Source: Variovorax sp. PBL-H6
Lineage (GTDB): Bacteria > Pseudomonadota > Gammaproteobacteria > Burkholderiales > Burkholderiaceae_C
Length of the DNA: 64,000 nt
Reading direction: 5' to 3'
Assembly (NCBI RefSeq): GCF_901827155.1
Contig: NZ_LR594659.1
Coordinates: forward strand, 4,588,001 to 4,652,000
Of this stretch, positions 11,087 through 21,939 are shown piece after piece (the stretch's first letter is position 1; every line of letters begins with the position of its first letter). Below the pieces are notes generated by a model, which worked only from the letters and a program-made list of their open reading frames with translations, did no database searches and was not told where the DNA came from. The translations under genes were made by a program, and so were the position numbers.

Positions 11087-11620
11087 TCAGAGGGGTTTGA
11101 AGTGCTCGAAGGGTTCGCGGCAATCGAGGCAGCGGTAGAGCGACTTGCACGCGGTGGAGCCGAAGGCCGAAAGCCGCTCCGTGTGGGCGCTTCCGCATCG
11201 CGGACAGGCCACCGGCGCGGCCGGCGGGCGGCGCACCAGGCGAATCGGCACCGCGCCGCCATGCGAGCCCGCTGCGCCTGGCGGCGCGATGCCGTATTCG
11301 CGCAGCTTGCGCTTGCCTTCGGAGCTGATCCAGTCGGTGGTCCAGGCCGGCGCGCGGCGAAGGGTCACGCGGGCCGGACCGAGCCCCGCGGCGTCGATGG
11401 CCTCGAGCACGCTGCGCTCGATCACCTCGGTGGCGGGGCAGCCGGAATAGGTGGGCGTCAGCACGATCTCGAACCCCTCCTCTCGCGGCAGGATCTCGCG
11501 CACGATGCCCAGGTCGCAGACCGACAGCGCGGGCACCTCGGGGTCGAGCACGGTGCCCAGTACCTCCCAGGCGCGTGCAATCCGAGCCTCTTCAGCAGCA
11601 GGAAGGCGCAGCGCATCCAT
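11087..11620 (-). CDS. paaD: Fe-S cluster maturation-type protein PaaD
   Basis: This 177-residue protein has an N-terminal MIP18/DUF59 domain (EVLGTVLDPEVPALSVCDLG, then PTYSGCPATEVIE) and a C-terminal zinc-ribbon-like set of cysteines (139, 142, 158, 164, 167). PaaD is needed for an active phenylacetyl-CoA epoxidase and probably helps mature the iron-sulfur centre of PaaE. The frame is open upstream, but the ATG at 11620 overlaps the paaC stop (TGATG) and matches family starts, so upstream residues are excluded. Confidence 0.94.
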   Translation of the reverse strand: MDALRLPAAEEARIARAWEVLGTVLDPEVPALSVCDLGIVREILPREEGFEIVLTPTYSGCPATEVIERSVLEAIDAAGLGPARVTLRRAPAWTTDWISSEGKRKLREYGIAPPGAAGSHGGAVPIRLVRRPPAAPVACPRCGSAHTERLSAFGSTACKSLYRCLDCREPFEHFKPL

Positions 11621-12393
11621 CACCACACCCCGCCGGGATAGGCGCGCTGCAGAAACTGCATTTCGGCGAGGATGTAGCCCATGTGCTCGCTGTGCAGGCC
11701 GCGCTTGCCGGTGCTCAGGAAGGCGGATTCGGCCGGCATGGCGAGCGTGGCCTCCTCGAGCACCGAACCCATCTCGGCAAACCAGGCTTCCCGCAGCTCG
11801 GACCAGGCCGGCCCCAGGCCGCTGGCGCGCGCCTCCTCGTCGATGGCGTCCGACGCGAAGAGCTCGGGCACATAGCGCCACAGCTGGGTCAGCGCAGCCT
11901 CCATGCGCGAATGCGATTCGTCGGTGCCGTCGCCCAGGCGCACCACCCAGTCGGCCGCATGCTGCTGGTGGTAGCGCGCTTCCTTGATGGCCTTGGCCGC
12001 AATGGCTGCCACCTCGGCATCGCTCGAGGATTCAAGCCTTTCCCACAGCAGCTTGAGCAGCGTCGCGGCCATCGCGTTGCGAAGCACGCTGAAGGCGAAG
12101 TCGCCGCGCGGCAGTTCGACCAGCGTGGGGTTGAAGTAGTCGCGCTCGTCGCGCAGGAAGGCCAACTGGTCTTCATCGTGCGCGCGGCTTTCGATCTGGC
12201 CGGCGCGGGTCAGCAGCGCACGCGCCTGGCCCACGAGGTCGAGCGCCATGTTGGTCATGGCGATGTCCTCTTCCAGCACGGGCGCGTGGCCGCACCATTC
12301 GCCGAGGCGCTGCGCGAGGATCAGGCAGGTATCGCCGATGCGCAGCAGGTACTGCACGGCGGGGCTGCGGTCGAGTTCGATGGATGCTTGCAT
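11620..12393 (-). CDS. paaC: Phenylacetyl-CoA epoxidase structural subunit PaaC
   Basis: This 257-residue subunit resembles PaaA in fold but lacks the di-iron site; it pairs with PaaA to hold the substrate pocket. Visible family features are QYLLRIGDTCLILAQRLGEW near the start and YHQQHAADWVVRLGDGT in the middle. It sits between paaB (9-bp gap) and paaD (one-base overlap), as in other paa operons. Confidence 0.95.
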   Translation of the reverse strand: MQASIELDRSPAVQYLLRIGDTCLILAQRLGEWCGHAPVLEEDIAMTNMALDLVGQARALLTRAGQIESRAHDEDQLAFLRDERDYFNPTLVELPRGDFAFSVLRNAMAATLLKLLWERLESSSDAEVAAIAAKAIKEARYHQQHAADWVVRLGDGTDESHSRMEAALTQLWRYVPELFASDAIDEEARASGLGPAWSELREAWFAEMGSVLEEATLAMPAESAFLSTGKRGLHSEHMGYILAEMQFLQRAYPGGVW

Positions 12394-12402
12394 GGCGTCA
12401 CG

Positions 12403-12705
12403 TCACATGTGGTCGACCGATTTCGGCAAGGCGTAGAAGGTCGGATGGCGGTAGACCTTGTCTTCCGCCGGGTCGAAGAACATGTCCTTGTCGCCGGGGT
12501 CGCTGGCGACGATCTGGTCGGAGCGCACCACCCAGACGCTGACGCCTTCCTGGCGCCGCGTGTAGACGTCTCGTGCCATCTGGAGCGCCATCTTGGGGTC
12601 GGGCGCATGCAGGCTGCCGCAATGCTTGTGGTCCAGGCCGGCCTTGCTGCGGACGAACACTTCCCAAAGCGGCCACTCATGTTCGGTTGCGGTCGCGTCG
12701 ATCAT
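12403..12705 (-). CDS. paaB: Phenylacetyl-CoA epoxidase subunit PaaB
   Basis: This small subunit of 100 residues has [20 protein letters not shown] near the start and [14 protein letters not shown] in the middle, diagnostic of PaaB. In E. coli it bridges PaaAC heterodimers in the epoxidase complex. The start overlaps the end of paaA by four bases. Confidence 0.96.
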   Translation of the reverse strand: MIDATATEHEWPLWEVFVRSKAGLDHKHCGSLHAPDPKMALQMARDVYTRRQEGVSVWVVRSDQIVASDPGDKDMFFDPAEDKVYRHPTFYALPKSVDHM

Positions 12706-13709
12706 GCTGCTTCCTTCAGATGATGTTGCTTGCGCGCATGGGCCAGCGCGGCATCGCGCACCCAGGCGCCCTCATCCCAGGCCTTCACCCGCGCGCCGAG
12801 CCGCTCGCGGTTGCAGGGCCCGTCACCGCCGATCACCCGCCAGAACTCGGCCCAGTCGATCAGCCCATGGTCGTTCGCCTGGCGCTCCTCGTTCCACTTC
12901 AGGTCGGGGTCGGGCAGGGTCACGCCCAGCACCTTGGCCTGCTCGACAGCGGCATCGATGAACTTCTGGCGCAGCTCGTCGTTGGTGAAGCGCTTGATGC
13001 CCCAGCGCATCGACTGCGCACTGTTGGGCGACTGGTCGTCGGGCGGACCGAACATCATGATCGAGGGCCACCACCAGCGGTTGACCGCGTCCTGCACCAT
13101 CGCCTTCTGGGCCTCGGTACCGTGCTGCATCATCGTCAGCAGCGCCTCGTAGCCCTGGCGCTGATGGAAGCTCTCCTCGCGGCAGATGCGGATCATGGCG
13201 CGTGCATAGGGCGCATACGAGCAGCGGCAGATCGGCACCTGGTTCATGATCGCCGCGCCGTCGACCAGCCAGCCGATGGTGCCCATGTCGGCCCAGGTCA
13301 GCGTGGGGTAGTTGAAGATCGAGCTGTACTTGGCCTTGCCGCTGTGCAGCGCGTCCAGCATCTGGTCGCGGCTGGTGCCCAGGGTCTCGGCGGCGGCGTA
13401 CAGGTAGAGGCCATGGCCTCCCTCATCCTGGACCTTGGCCAGCAGGATGGCCTTTCGTTTCAGCGTGGGGGCGCGGCTGATCCAGTTGCCCTCGGGCAGC
13501 ATGCCGACGATCTCGGAATGCGCATGCTGGCTGATCTGGCGCACCAGCGTCTTGCGGTAGTGCTCGGGCATCCAGTCTTTGGCCTCGATGAAATCGCCGG
13601 CATCGATGCGATCGTCGAAGCGCTGCTGCAGGCGCATCTCCTCGGCCGAGCGCACGGCCTTGGGGCCGTCCTTGTCCTTGCCCATGGTGTCCATCGCTTG
13701 GGTGTACAT
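12702..13709 (-). CDS. paaA: Phenylacetyl-CoA epoxidase catalytic subunit PaaA
   Basis: This is the 335-residue di-iron oxygenase subunit that forms the 1,2-epoxide of phenylacetyl-CoA. Carboxylate-histidine pairs of the metal site are visible in QDEGGHG and EESFHQ, with a glutamate-rich helix at [15 protein letters not shown]. The ATG at 13709 ([12 protein letters not shown]) has AAAGGA six bases upstream and is chosen over a TTG at 13727. Gene order paaK-A-B-C-D-E on one strand supports co-transcription. Confidence 0.96.
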   Translation of the reverse strand: MYTQAMDTMGKDKDGPKAVRSAEEMRLQQRFDDRIDAGDFIEAKDWMPEHYRKTLVRQISQHAHSEIVGMLPEGNWISRAPTLKRKAILLAKVQDEGGHGLYLYAAAETLGTSRDQMLDALHSGKAKYSSIFNYPTLTWADMGTIGWLVDGAAIMNQVPICRCSYAPYARAMIRICREESFHQRQGYEALLTMMQHGTEAQKAMVQDAVNRWWWPSIMMFGPPDDQSPNSAQSMRWGIKRFTNDELRQKFIDAAVEQAKVLGVTLPDPDLKWNEERQANDHGLIDWAEFWRVIGGDGPCNRERLGARVKAWDEGAWVRDAALAHARKQHHLKEAA

Positions 13710-13731
13710 GGCGTGTCCTTTCAGCAAACTC

Positions 13732-15051
13732 TCAGGTCTTGGGGCGTTCGTCGATCACGCGCCGGGCCTTGCCGGTCAGCGTGCGTTCGAGCGTGGCGGG
13801 GGGCTGCACCAGCACCGCGGTCGAGATGCCGACCAGGGTCTTGACGCGCTGCTGCACCCATTGGGCGATCTGGTCGCACTCGGCATCGGGGATGCCGGCG
13901 GCGCCCTGCTGCAGCTCGCAGCGCACTTCCACATGGTCCAGGTGGCCCTCGCGGCCTACCTTGATCAGGTACTGGCCCGAAAGCTTCTCGTGCGCAAGCA
14001 CGATCTCCTCGATCTGCGTGGGGAACACATTGACGCCACGGATGATCAGCATGTCGTCGCTGCGCCCGACGATCTTGCCCATGCGGCGGAAGCTGCGCGA
14101 GGTGGGCGGCAAGAGGCGCGTGAGGTCGCGCGTGCGGTAGCGCACGATCGGCAGCGCCTCCTTGGTGAGCGAGGTGAAGACCAGCTCGCCCTCTTCGCCG
14201 TCAGGCAGCACCTCGCCGGTCTCGGGGTCGATGATCTCGGGATAGAAATGGTCTTCCCACACGACCGGCCCGTCCTTGCTCTCGATGCATTCGCTGGCCA
14301 CGCCGGGGCCCATCACCTCCGACAGGCCGTAGATGTCGACTGCGTCCATGCCGCCCTTGTGCTCGATCTCGCGGCGCATGGCCTCGGTCCACGGCTCGGC
14401 GCCGAAGATGCCGACCTTGAGCGAGTTCTCGCGGGCATCCAGCCCCTGGCGCTGGAACTCCTCGATGATCACCTGCATGTAGCTGGGCGTGACCATGATG
14501 ATGTCGGGCCGGAAGTCGCGGATCAGCTGCACCTGCTTCTCGGTCTGGCCGCCTGACATCGGGATCACGGTGCAGCCGGCGCGCTCGGCGCCGTAGTGCG
14601 CGCCCAGGCCGCCTGTGAAAAGACCGTAGCCGTAGGCCACGTGCACGATGTCGCCGGCCCGCCCGCCTGCGGCGCGGATCGAACGCGCCACGAGGTTGGC
14701 CCAATGCTCGATGTCCTGCAGGGTGTACCCCACGACGGTCGGCTTGCCGGTGGTGCCCGAGGAAGCGTGGATGCGGGCCACCTGCTCGCGCGGCACGGCG
14801 AACATGCCGAAGGGATAGTTGTCGCGCAAGTCCTTCTTGACGGTGAAAGGAAACTTCGCGACGTCGCTCAGCTGCTTCAGGTCGCCCGGATGCACGCCGC
14901 GTGCATCGAAGGCCTGACGGTAGTGCGGCACCTTGTCGTAGGCGCGCTGCAGGGTGGCCTGGAGGCGCTGCAGCTGAAGCGCGGCGATCTCGTCGCGGCT
15001 CGCGGTTTCGATGGGTTCGAGATCACCGGGCGAAGGGCGTCGGGCGGGCAT
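13732..15051 (-). CDS. paaK: Phenylacetate-CoA ligase PaaK
   Basis: This 439-residue adenylate-forming enzyme activates phenylacetate with CoA and ATP, the committed first step. The AMP-binding motif is [16 protein letters not shown] (about residues 94-109). [16 protein letters not shown] and the C-terminal lid ([15 protein letters not shown]) match PaaK. It ends 22 bases before the paaA start. Homologues for other arylacetates are possible, but the surrounding genes settle the assignment. Confidence 0.96.
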   Translation of the reverse strand: MPARRPSPGDLEPIETASRDEIAALQLQRLQATLQRAYDKVPHYRQAFDARGVHPGDLKQLSDVAKFPFTVKKDLRDNYPFGMFAVPREQVARIHASSGTTGKPTVVGYTLQDIEHWANLVARSIRAAGGRAGDIVHVAYGYGLFTGGLGAHYGAERAGCTVIPMSGGQTEKQVQLIRDFRPDIIMVTPSYMQVIIEEFQRQGLDARENSLKVGIFGAEPWTEAMRREIEHKGGMDAVDIYGLSEVMGPGVASECIESKDGPVVWEDHFYPEIIDPETGEVLPDGEEGELVFTSLTKEALPIVRYRTRDLTRLLPPTSRSFRRMGKIVGRSDDMLIIRGVNVFPTQIEEIVLAHEKLSGQYLIKVGREGHLDHVEVRCELQQGAAGIPDAECDQIAQWVQQRVKTLVGISTAVLVQPPATLERTLTGKARRVIDERPKT

Positions 15052-15085
15052 GGAAATCTCCTCAAATCCTGGGGGCTGTTGCGAT

Positions 15086-15523
15086 TCACGCCGGTGCGAC
15101 CGGCTTGCCCTTGAGAGTGTAGGAACGCCCGCGGAACACCGCGACCCGCTCGCCGCGCTGGTTCAGCACCTCGGTGTCGTAGACGCCCGTGCGGCCTGTC
15201 TTCGAGACCTCGACGCAGCGCGCAAGCAGCCGATCGCCCTCACGCGCCGGTGCAACGAAGTCGATGCCGAAGCCGGATGCGACGGTGACCTCGTTGTAGG
15301 AGTTGCAGGCATAGGCGAAGGCCGAATCGGCCAGGGCCGAGATGAAGCCGCCATGGCAGATGTCGTGGCCGTTGAGCATGTCTTCGCGCACGGTCATGGT
15401 GACGTCGGCGCGGCCGGGTGCGATGGCCTCGATCTCCATGCCGAGGCCGCGCACGGCGCGGTCCCTGGCGAACATGGCATCGCGCACGCGTTCGGCGGTG
15501 TTCTGGGCGTGGGTGTCGCTCAT
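15086..15523 (-). CDS. paaI: Hydroxyphenylacetyl-CoA thioesterase PaaI
   Basis: This 145-residue hotdog-fold thioesterase carries the LNGHDICHGGFISALADSAF motif, whose Asn, His and Asp-containing helix are conserved in PaaI. It removes CoA from stalled aromatic CoA esters and protects the CoA pool. The frame is open upstream over paaG, but the ATG at 15523 (MSDTHAQNTAERVRDAM) fits the family and falls just past the paaG stop. Confidence 0.94.
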   Translation of the reverse strand: MSDTHAQNTAERVRDAMFARDRAVRGLGMEIEAIAPGRADVTMTVREDMLNGHDICHGGFISALADSAFAYACNSYNEVTVASGFGIDFVAPAREGDRLLARCVEVSKTGRTGVYDTEVLNQRGERVAVFRGRSYTLKGKPVAPA

Positions 15524-15537
15524 CGGTCGAAGCTTTT

Positions 15538-16341
15538 TCAACGGTCGTTGAACTGCGGCAGGCGCTTGCCGCGGAAAGCCTCCACGCCTTCGCGGTAGTC
15601 GGCAGCGGCACCGAGCTCGCGCTGCATCGCGGCCTCGCGCGCCATCGCGGCGGGCAGGTCCAGCGCCTGTGCATCGGCCAGCGCCTTGCGCGTGGCGACC
15701 AGCGCGCGCACCGGCATGGCGGCCAGGCGCTGCGCCAGCGACTCGACGGCGAGGCTGAGCTCGTCGTCCTCCACACACTTCCAGATCAGGCCCATTTGCG
15801 CCGCCTCGGCCGCCGGCAGCTTGTCGCCCAGCAGGGCGAGGCCCAGCGCGCGCGCCTGCCCGACCAGGCGCGGCAGCAGCCAGCTGCCGCCGGTGTCGGG
15901 CACCAGGCCGATCTTGGTGAAGGCCTGGATGAAGCTCGCTGAGCGGCCGGCGATCACGAGGTCGCAGGCCAGCGCAAGATTGGCGCCGGCGCCGGCCGCG
16001 ACGCCATGCACCTCGGCGATCACCGGCACCGGCATCGAGCGGATGCGCAGGACGAGCGGCGCGTACAGCGACTCGATCACGTGGCCCAGGTCCTTGGGGG
16101 TGGCGCCGGGCGTGAAGTCCGGCGCCACCATCGGGTCGGACAGGTCCTGGCCGGCACAGAAGGCGCGACCCACGCCGCCCAGCACGACACAGCGCACCGC
16201 GGAATCGTCCGCGGCTTCGTCGAGCGCAGCCATGAGCGCGGCATGCAGCTGCGAGGTAAAACTGTTGAGCGCCTCCGGCCGGTTGAGCTGGAGCGTGCGC
16301 ACGGCGCCCGATTGCGTGCTACGTACCAAGGGTTCGTTCAT
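15538..16341 (-). CDS. paaG: Ring-1,2-epoxyphenylacetyl-CoA isomerase PaaG
   Basis: This crotonase-family enzyme of 267 residues converts the epoxide to the oxepin form and also isomerises a later double bond. Oxyanion-hole segments are visible at VVLGGVGRAFCAGQDLSD (about residues 52-69) and EVHGVAAGAGANLALACD (about 112-129). It is the first gene of the leftward paa array. The palindrome at 16396-16423 lies about 55 bases upstream and is the likely repressor site. Confidence 0.93.
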   Translation of the reverse strand: MNEPLVRSTQSGAVRTLQLNRPEALNSFTSQLHAALMAALDEAADDSAVRCVVLGGVGRAFCAGQDLSDPMVAPDFTPGATPKDLGHVIESLYAPLVLRIRSMPVPVIAEVHGVAAGAGANLALACDLVIAGRSASFIQAFTKIGLVPDTGGSWLLPRLVGQARALGLALLGDKLPAAEAAQMGLIWKCVEDDELSLAVESLAQRLAAMPVRALVATRKALADAQALDLPAAMAREAAMQRELGAAADYREGVEAFRGKRLPQFNDR

Positions 16342-16395
16342 CGTGGTTGCTGCTGGTGGGGTTGACGGCAGGCCATCGGCCGCAGGATGTCTCGA

Positions 16396-16423
16396 ATAAT
16401 TGACCGACCGTTCGGTTGATTAT
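16396..16423. promoter_or_regulatory. TetR-type palindrome, probable PaaR operator
   Basis: ATAATTGACCGACC (16396-16409) is mirrored by GTTCGGTTGATTAT (16410-16423) with three mismatched pairs. The core ACCGA-N4-TCGGT resembles PaaR sites I recall from Burkholderia. It lies in the 181-bp region between divergent paaG and paaY and so can control both promoters. Confidence 0.78.
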
Positions 16424-16522
16424 AGGATTCGCGATCTCGCCCGCGCAAGCTTTCGCCTTCGGTACTAACCCTGAGGGCGAGCGCGCGTCGACCTGTCTTC
16501 CAATCGTGAGGGAACGGATCTC

Positions 16523-17125
16523 ATGCCCTGTTATGCGCTCGAAGGCGTGGTGCCGGTCGTCGACCCCGGCGCCTACGTGCACCCCACCGCCGTTCTGATA
16601 GGCGACGTGATCGTGGGGCCTGGCTGCTACGTCGGCCCTTGCGCCAGCCTGCGAGGCGACTTCGGGCGCATCGTGCTCGAGCGCGGCGCCAACGTGCAGG
16701 ACAACTGCGTGATCCACGGCTTCCCGGACCAGGACACCGTGGTCGAGGAGGACGGCCATATCGGCCACGGCGCGGTGCTGCACAGTTGCGTGGTGCGGCG
16801 CGATGCGTTGGTGGGCATGAACGCGGTGGTGATGGACGAGGCCGAGATCGGCGAATCCGCCTTCGTCGCGGCCTGCGCCTTCGTGCCAGCCGGCATGAAG
16901 GTGCCCGCGCGCAGTCTGGTGACGGGCGTGCCGGCCCGCGTACGGCGCCAGCTCGGCGATGAAGAGGTCGCGTGGAAGCAGGAAGGCACGCGGACCTACC
17001 AGGACCTCACCAAGCGCTGCCTCGCGAGCCTGGTCGAGGTGCAGCCCCTGGCCGCGGCGGAAGAGAACCGGCCGCGCCTGCAGTCGCCTGACGTGCGTCC
17101 GCTGATCGCCACGCGGCGCGGCTGA
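16523..17125 (+). CDS. paaY: PaaY hexapeptide-repeat thioesterase/acyltransferase-like protein
   Basis: This left-handed beta-helix protein of 200 residues has repeats such as [20 protein letters not shown] and metal-binding histidines in [15 protein letters not shown]. PaaY proteins act as thioesterases that relieve a dead-end CoA adduct of the Paa pathway. Divergence from paaG over a shared operator places it in the PaaR regulon. The C-terminal ~40 residues (after [11 protein letters not shown]) are less conserved. Confidence 0.92.
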   Translation: MPCYALEGVVPVVDPGAYVHPTAVLIGDVIVGPGCYVGPCASLRGDFGRIVLERGANVQDNCVIHGFPDQDTVVEEDGHIGHGAVLHSCVVRRDALVGMNAVVMDEAEIGESAFVAACAFVPAGMKVPARSLVTGVPARVRRQLGDEEVAWKQEGTRTYQDLTKRCLASLVEVQPLAAAEENRPRLQSPDVRPLIATRRG

Positions 17126-17151
17126 GCCCGCTGTCTCTTTCTAATCGCTCC

Positions 17152-17808
17152 TCAACGCAGCTTGCGCGCACCGGCCACTGCGCGCTCGCCCTTCGGGGCC
17201 AACGCCGGCGGCAGTTCCACCGCCCGCACGCCGCCGAAGAACAGGTCGGCGACGATCTCGCCGATCGCCTCGTGGTCGAGCTCGCGGCCGGGCTTCATCC
17301 AGGTGAACATCCAGTTGATCATGCCGAAGAGCAGCATCGCCATCGGCTTGCCGAGCTTGCTCGCCGGATCCTCGCCGCGCACTTCGGCAATGGTGCGCGC
17401 GAAGGCAGCGACCACGCGCCGCTCGACGCCGACGATGCGCTGCTGATCCTCTTCTCGCAGAAAGCGCACGTCTTCGGTCAGCACGCGCTGGGCGTTCTGC
17501 GCCATCGCGTATTCGGCCACGAAGCTGCGGATCAGCGCACCGAGGCGGGCCTCGGGCGTCTCGTGTTCGCGCAGCACTTCATCCACCACCGTTTCGAGGC
17601 GCTGCACGTGCTCTTCGGCGATGCGCACGGCGAGGTCGTGCTTGTCGCGCACGTAGTGGTAGAGCGTCGCCTTGGAAACGCCGCAAGCCGCGGCCACTTC
17701 GTTCATCGACGTGCCCGCATAGCCGCGCTGCGCGAACAGCTGTGCCGCGTTCGAAAGAATCATTTCTCGCTGGCCGTCGTAGCCAGCCGGGTCACGCACG
17801 CGAGCCAT
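17152..17808 (-). CDS. paaR: TetR family repressor, probable PaaR
   Basis: This 218-residue regulator has an N-terminal helix-turn-helix (GTSMNEVAAACGVSKATLYH, about residues 34-53) and a ligand domain. PaaR proteins release DNA on binding phenylacetyl-CoA. The ATG at 17808 (MARVRDPAGY) is preferred; the frame stays open upstream without a plausible start. It converges on paaY with a 26-bp gap, and the likely operator is the 16396-16423 palindrome. Confidence 0.87.
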   Translation of the reverse strand: MARVRDPAGYDGQREMILSNAAQLFAQRGYAGTSMNEVAAACGVSKATLYHYVRDKHDLAVRIAEEHVQRLETVVDEVLREHETPEARLGALIRSFVAEYAMAQNAQRVLTEDVRFLREEDQQRIVGVERRVVAAFARTIAEVRGEDPASKLGKPMAMLLFGMINWMFTWMKPGRELDHEAIGEIVADLFFGGVRAVELPPALAPKGERAVAGARKLR

Positions 17809-17860
17809 CCGCAAGCGCCCTTTCCGTCGATGTTGTGCCGGCGCCGATGATGGCACGCCG

Positions 17861-19156
17861 CTAGAGCGCGCAGGTCCGGAACCCGAAGAACCCGTCATCC
17901 CGCTCCGGCCAGGCGAAGCCGCGTCGCTTCGGTGAACGCAGGCGTGCGCGGGTGGCGGTGGAAGCGCCGCGCAGCACGCGCGCCGTGCCGAAGGCAGGCT
18001 GCGGATCGAACTCGGTGCCTGCGCTCCAGGGGTCGGCGCGGAAGCCAGGCCAGGGCCGCAGGGTGCCGGCGGTCCACTCGTGCACATCGGCCCAGCGGAA
18101 GCCGTGCCGCACGGCGGTATGGGCGGCGATCTCCCATTCGATCTCGGTCACGAGCCGGCGCCCGGCCCAGCGCGACCAGGCATCGGCCTCCCACCAGCTC
18201 ACATGCACCGCGCTCTGGTTGCCGGCCGCGCGCACGGGGCGGCCGAAGCGCTGCTGCAGCACAGAGCCGCCGCCGCCACGCCGCGCGGCGCCGATCTGCT
18301 CCACATGGCGGGGGCCACGGCGTCCCTCCGTCTGGGCAGCGAGCCAGGCCAGCCCGCCCGGCAGCCACAGCGCTTCGCGGTCGTAGCCACCGTCGTCGAC
18401 GAACTCCACGTACTGGCTCCAGGTGATGGGCTGCGCATCGATCTCGAACTCCGGAACTTGCAGCATGCGTTGGCCGCGCTCCTGCGCGAAGCCAAAGCCG
18501 GACTCGTGGAGCCCGAGCGTCCAGGCGGTGGCGGGCAGCAGCAACGGCTGGTGTTCCACCGGCGCCGCTCGGGCCTCGATGCCCAGCGGCAGACCGAGGG
18601 TCTGCGCCATCACGACCAGTTGCTCGCCACGCAGGTCTTCGTGGAACAGCGCCAAGCGGTAGAAGTAAAGGCCGGCATCGGTCTCGACCGCATGCTCCAG
18701 AAGTTCAAGCGTGCTCTCCAGTGTCTCGAGCAGGTAAGCCTTGGTCATCGAGAGATCGGGCAGCTCCGGCGACCAGCGCGCCTTGGCCTCGACCTGCGAC
18801 GGGTTCCACCATGCATCGGCCTGCGGCTCGATGGCGGCCAGCCGCGTCGGCCGCACAGGACAGTCGGCGCCGAAGGCGCGCTGCGTGTTGCGCGCAATCC
18901 ACCATTCGGAGAACCAGCCGATGTGGCCGGCCAGCCAGAGCGGCGGATCGATGCCTTCCTGCCGCGGCACCGCGAGGCTCTGGGAGCCCAGCGCCTGCTC
19001 GTAGAGCGAGAGAAGGTGCAGCGTGTGGTTGCGCGCGTCGATCAGTGCCAGCGAGAGCAGCTCGCGGCCCGCGCGCCGCATGTCTGGCGAGTCGATGGCA
19101 TGGGGAGGCGGGCCGGAGCTGCCGAAAGGCGGGCGGGACGGCGGACTCGAAGGCAT
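17861..19156 (-). CDS. senA: SenA/EgtB-like non-haem iron enzyme with an altered metal motif
   Basis: This protein of 431 residues has an N-terminal DinB-like helical domain (about 26-190) and a C-terminal SUMF1/FGE-sulfatase domain (about 215-431). The opening LIDARNHTLHLLSLYEQAL and PPLWLAGHIGWFSEWWIARN resemble selenoneine synthase SenA more than ergothioneine EgtB. Of the expected three metal histidines, H78 and H172 are present. The H-x3-H-x-E motif reads HEDLRGE, with Arg176 (codon at 18631-18629, CGT) where His is expected. No senB or senC neighbour is present. Start at 19156 is chosen; the ATG at 19081 is an alternative. It may be a paralogue with a new role or a weakened enzyme. Confidence 0.72.
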   Translation of the reverse strand: MPSSPPSRPPFGSSGPPPHAIDSPDMRRAGRELLSLALIDARNHTLHLLSLYEQALGSQSLAVPRQEGIDPPLWLAGHIGWFSEWWIARNTQRAFGADCPVRPTRLAAIEPQADAWWNPSQVEAKARWSPELPDLSMTKAYLLETLESTLELLEHAVETDAGLYFYRLALFHEDLRGEQLVVMAQTLGLPLGIEARAAPVEHQPLLLPATAWTLGLHESGFGFAQERGQRMLQVPEFEIDAQPITWSQYVEFVDDGGYDREALWLPGGLAWLAAQTEGRRGPRHVEQIGAARRGGGGSVLQQRFGRPVRAAGNQSAVHVSWWEADAWSRWAGRRLVTEIEWEIAAHTAVRHGFRWADVHEWTAGTLRPWPGFRADPWSAGTEFDPQPAFGTARVLRGASTATRARLRSPKRRGFAWPERDDGFFGFRTCAL

Positions 19157-19313
19157 GCGCTCATTATGGCCACCGCCCTCGCGCGACACGGGGGGACTTC
19201 GCAGGGTAAACCCGCCGAGTGCGCGAGCGGGCGTTCTGCGGCGGCGAGTTAACATTCCGGGCTTTGCGCCGACCCTACCCGACTGGCGCCGAACCACCCC
19301 AAAGAGACATACC

Positions 19314-19853
19314 TTGTCCGCATTCCTCAAGTTCGCGCTGGCCATGGACTGGATCAGCGCCCAGCTCGGCAAGCTCGCGGCATGGGCCGTCCTCGCCGCC
19401 TCCTTGATCTCCGCAGGCAACGCCTTCGTGCGCTACGGACTCGATTTGAGCTCCAATGCGTGGCTCGAGATCCAGTGGTACCTGTTCGCCGCCACGGTGA
19501 TGCTCGGCGCGCCGCTGGTGCTCAAGCTCAACGAGCACGTGCGGGTGGACATCATCTACGGCAAGCTCAAGCGCAACGGGCCGGTCTACGTCGATCTCTT
19601 CGGCCTGATCTGTTTCCTGCTGCCGGTCATGGGCCTGCTGTTCTGGCTCACCCTCCCCTTCTTCCTCGGCATGCTGAGGAGCGGCGAGATGTCCGGAAAC
19701 ATCGGTGGCCTGATCCGCTGGCCGGCGGCGTTGATGATGCCCGTGGGTTTCGGCGCCGTGTTCCTGCAGGGCGTGGCCGAGGTGATCAAGCGCGTCGCCT
19801 ACCTGCGCGGCCTGATCAAGATGGATACGCACTACGAGAAGCCGGTGCAATAA
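19314..19853 (+). CDS. dctQ: TRAP transporter small permease (DctQ family)
   Basis: From a TTG at 19314 (preceded by AAAGAGA) this is 179 residues. Four membrane segments are visible, with RVDIIYGKLKRNGPVYVDLFG, a DctQ-type cytoplasmic loop. It pairs with the large permease encoded 36 bp downstream. Such three-part systems import carboxylates driven by sodium. The matching binding protein is probably dctP at 29608-30687, now 8 kb away on the other strand. Confidence 0.85.
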   Translation: MSAFLKFALAMDWISAQLGKLAAWAVLAASLISAGNAFVRYGLDLSSNAWLEIQWYLFAATVMLGAPLVLKLNEHVRVDIIYGKLKRNGPVYVDLFGLICFLLPVMGLLFWLTLPFFLGMLRSGEMSGNIGGLIRWPAALMMPVGFGAVFLQGVAEVIKRVAYLRGLIKMDTHYEKPVQ

Positions 19854-19889
19854 GCACCCCCCCAACCGCACCGCTTCCCAGGACAAGAA

Positions 19890-21442
<1,553 letters not shown>

Positions 21443-21446
<4 letters not shown>

Positions 21447-21922
21447 GCCCCGCCGAGGCGGACTGGGGTACACCGCTCGAGAGCCCCGCGTATCCGCCTT
21501 TGGTGCGGATCCTGGCCGTGCTTCTCGTCGTCGACCTGATCGCCTTCGGCCTGTGGAGCCTGCCCGCGCTGCGAAGCGCCGAGTGGTCGACGCCCAGCCT
21601 GCTGCTGTTCGCCGGCGCAGCGGTCTGCATCGTGTGGGTCGGCTACTGGATCGTCTACAGCCGCACCCGGCTCGAAGGCGACGTGCTGACGCAGACCTGG
21701 ATCTGGAACCGGCGAGCGGACGCGGGCAAGGTCACGCAGCTCAAGCTGGTGCATTGGCGCTGGGTCGACCGCATCGTCGCGCCGCGGCTGCTGGTGCGGC
21801 AAGGCCCCACGGTCACCTGGTTCCACTCTTCCGATGCGCGGTTGTTGACTGGGTTTGCCGAACGGGTGGCTGAGCGGATGGCTCTGGACAGAGGCGCGTC
21901 TTCAGCGCAACGGCCAGGCTGA
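21443..21922 (+). CDS. Conserved hypothetical membrane protein
   Basis: This 159-residue protein starts at a GTG that overlaps the dctM stop. Two membrane segments (about 20-40 and 50-70) are followed by a soluble domain with WIWNRRADAGKVTQLKLVHW, which looks like a PH-like or DUF-type membrane-associated domain. Function is unknown. Translational coupling to dctM suggests co-production. It ends 17 bp from the convergent repeat-protein gene, which marks one border of the accessory locus. Confidence 0.65.
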
Positions 21923-21939
21923 GGCGCCGATCGTTGCAC

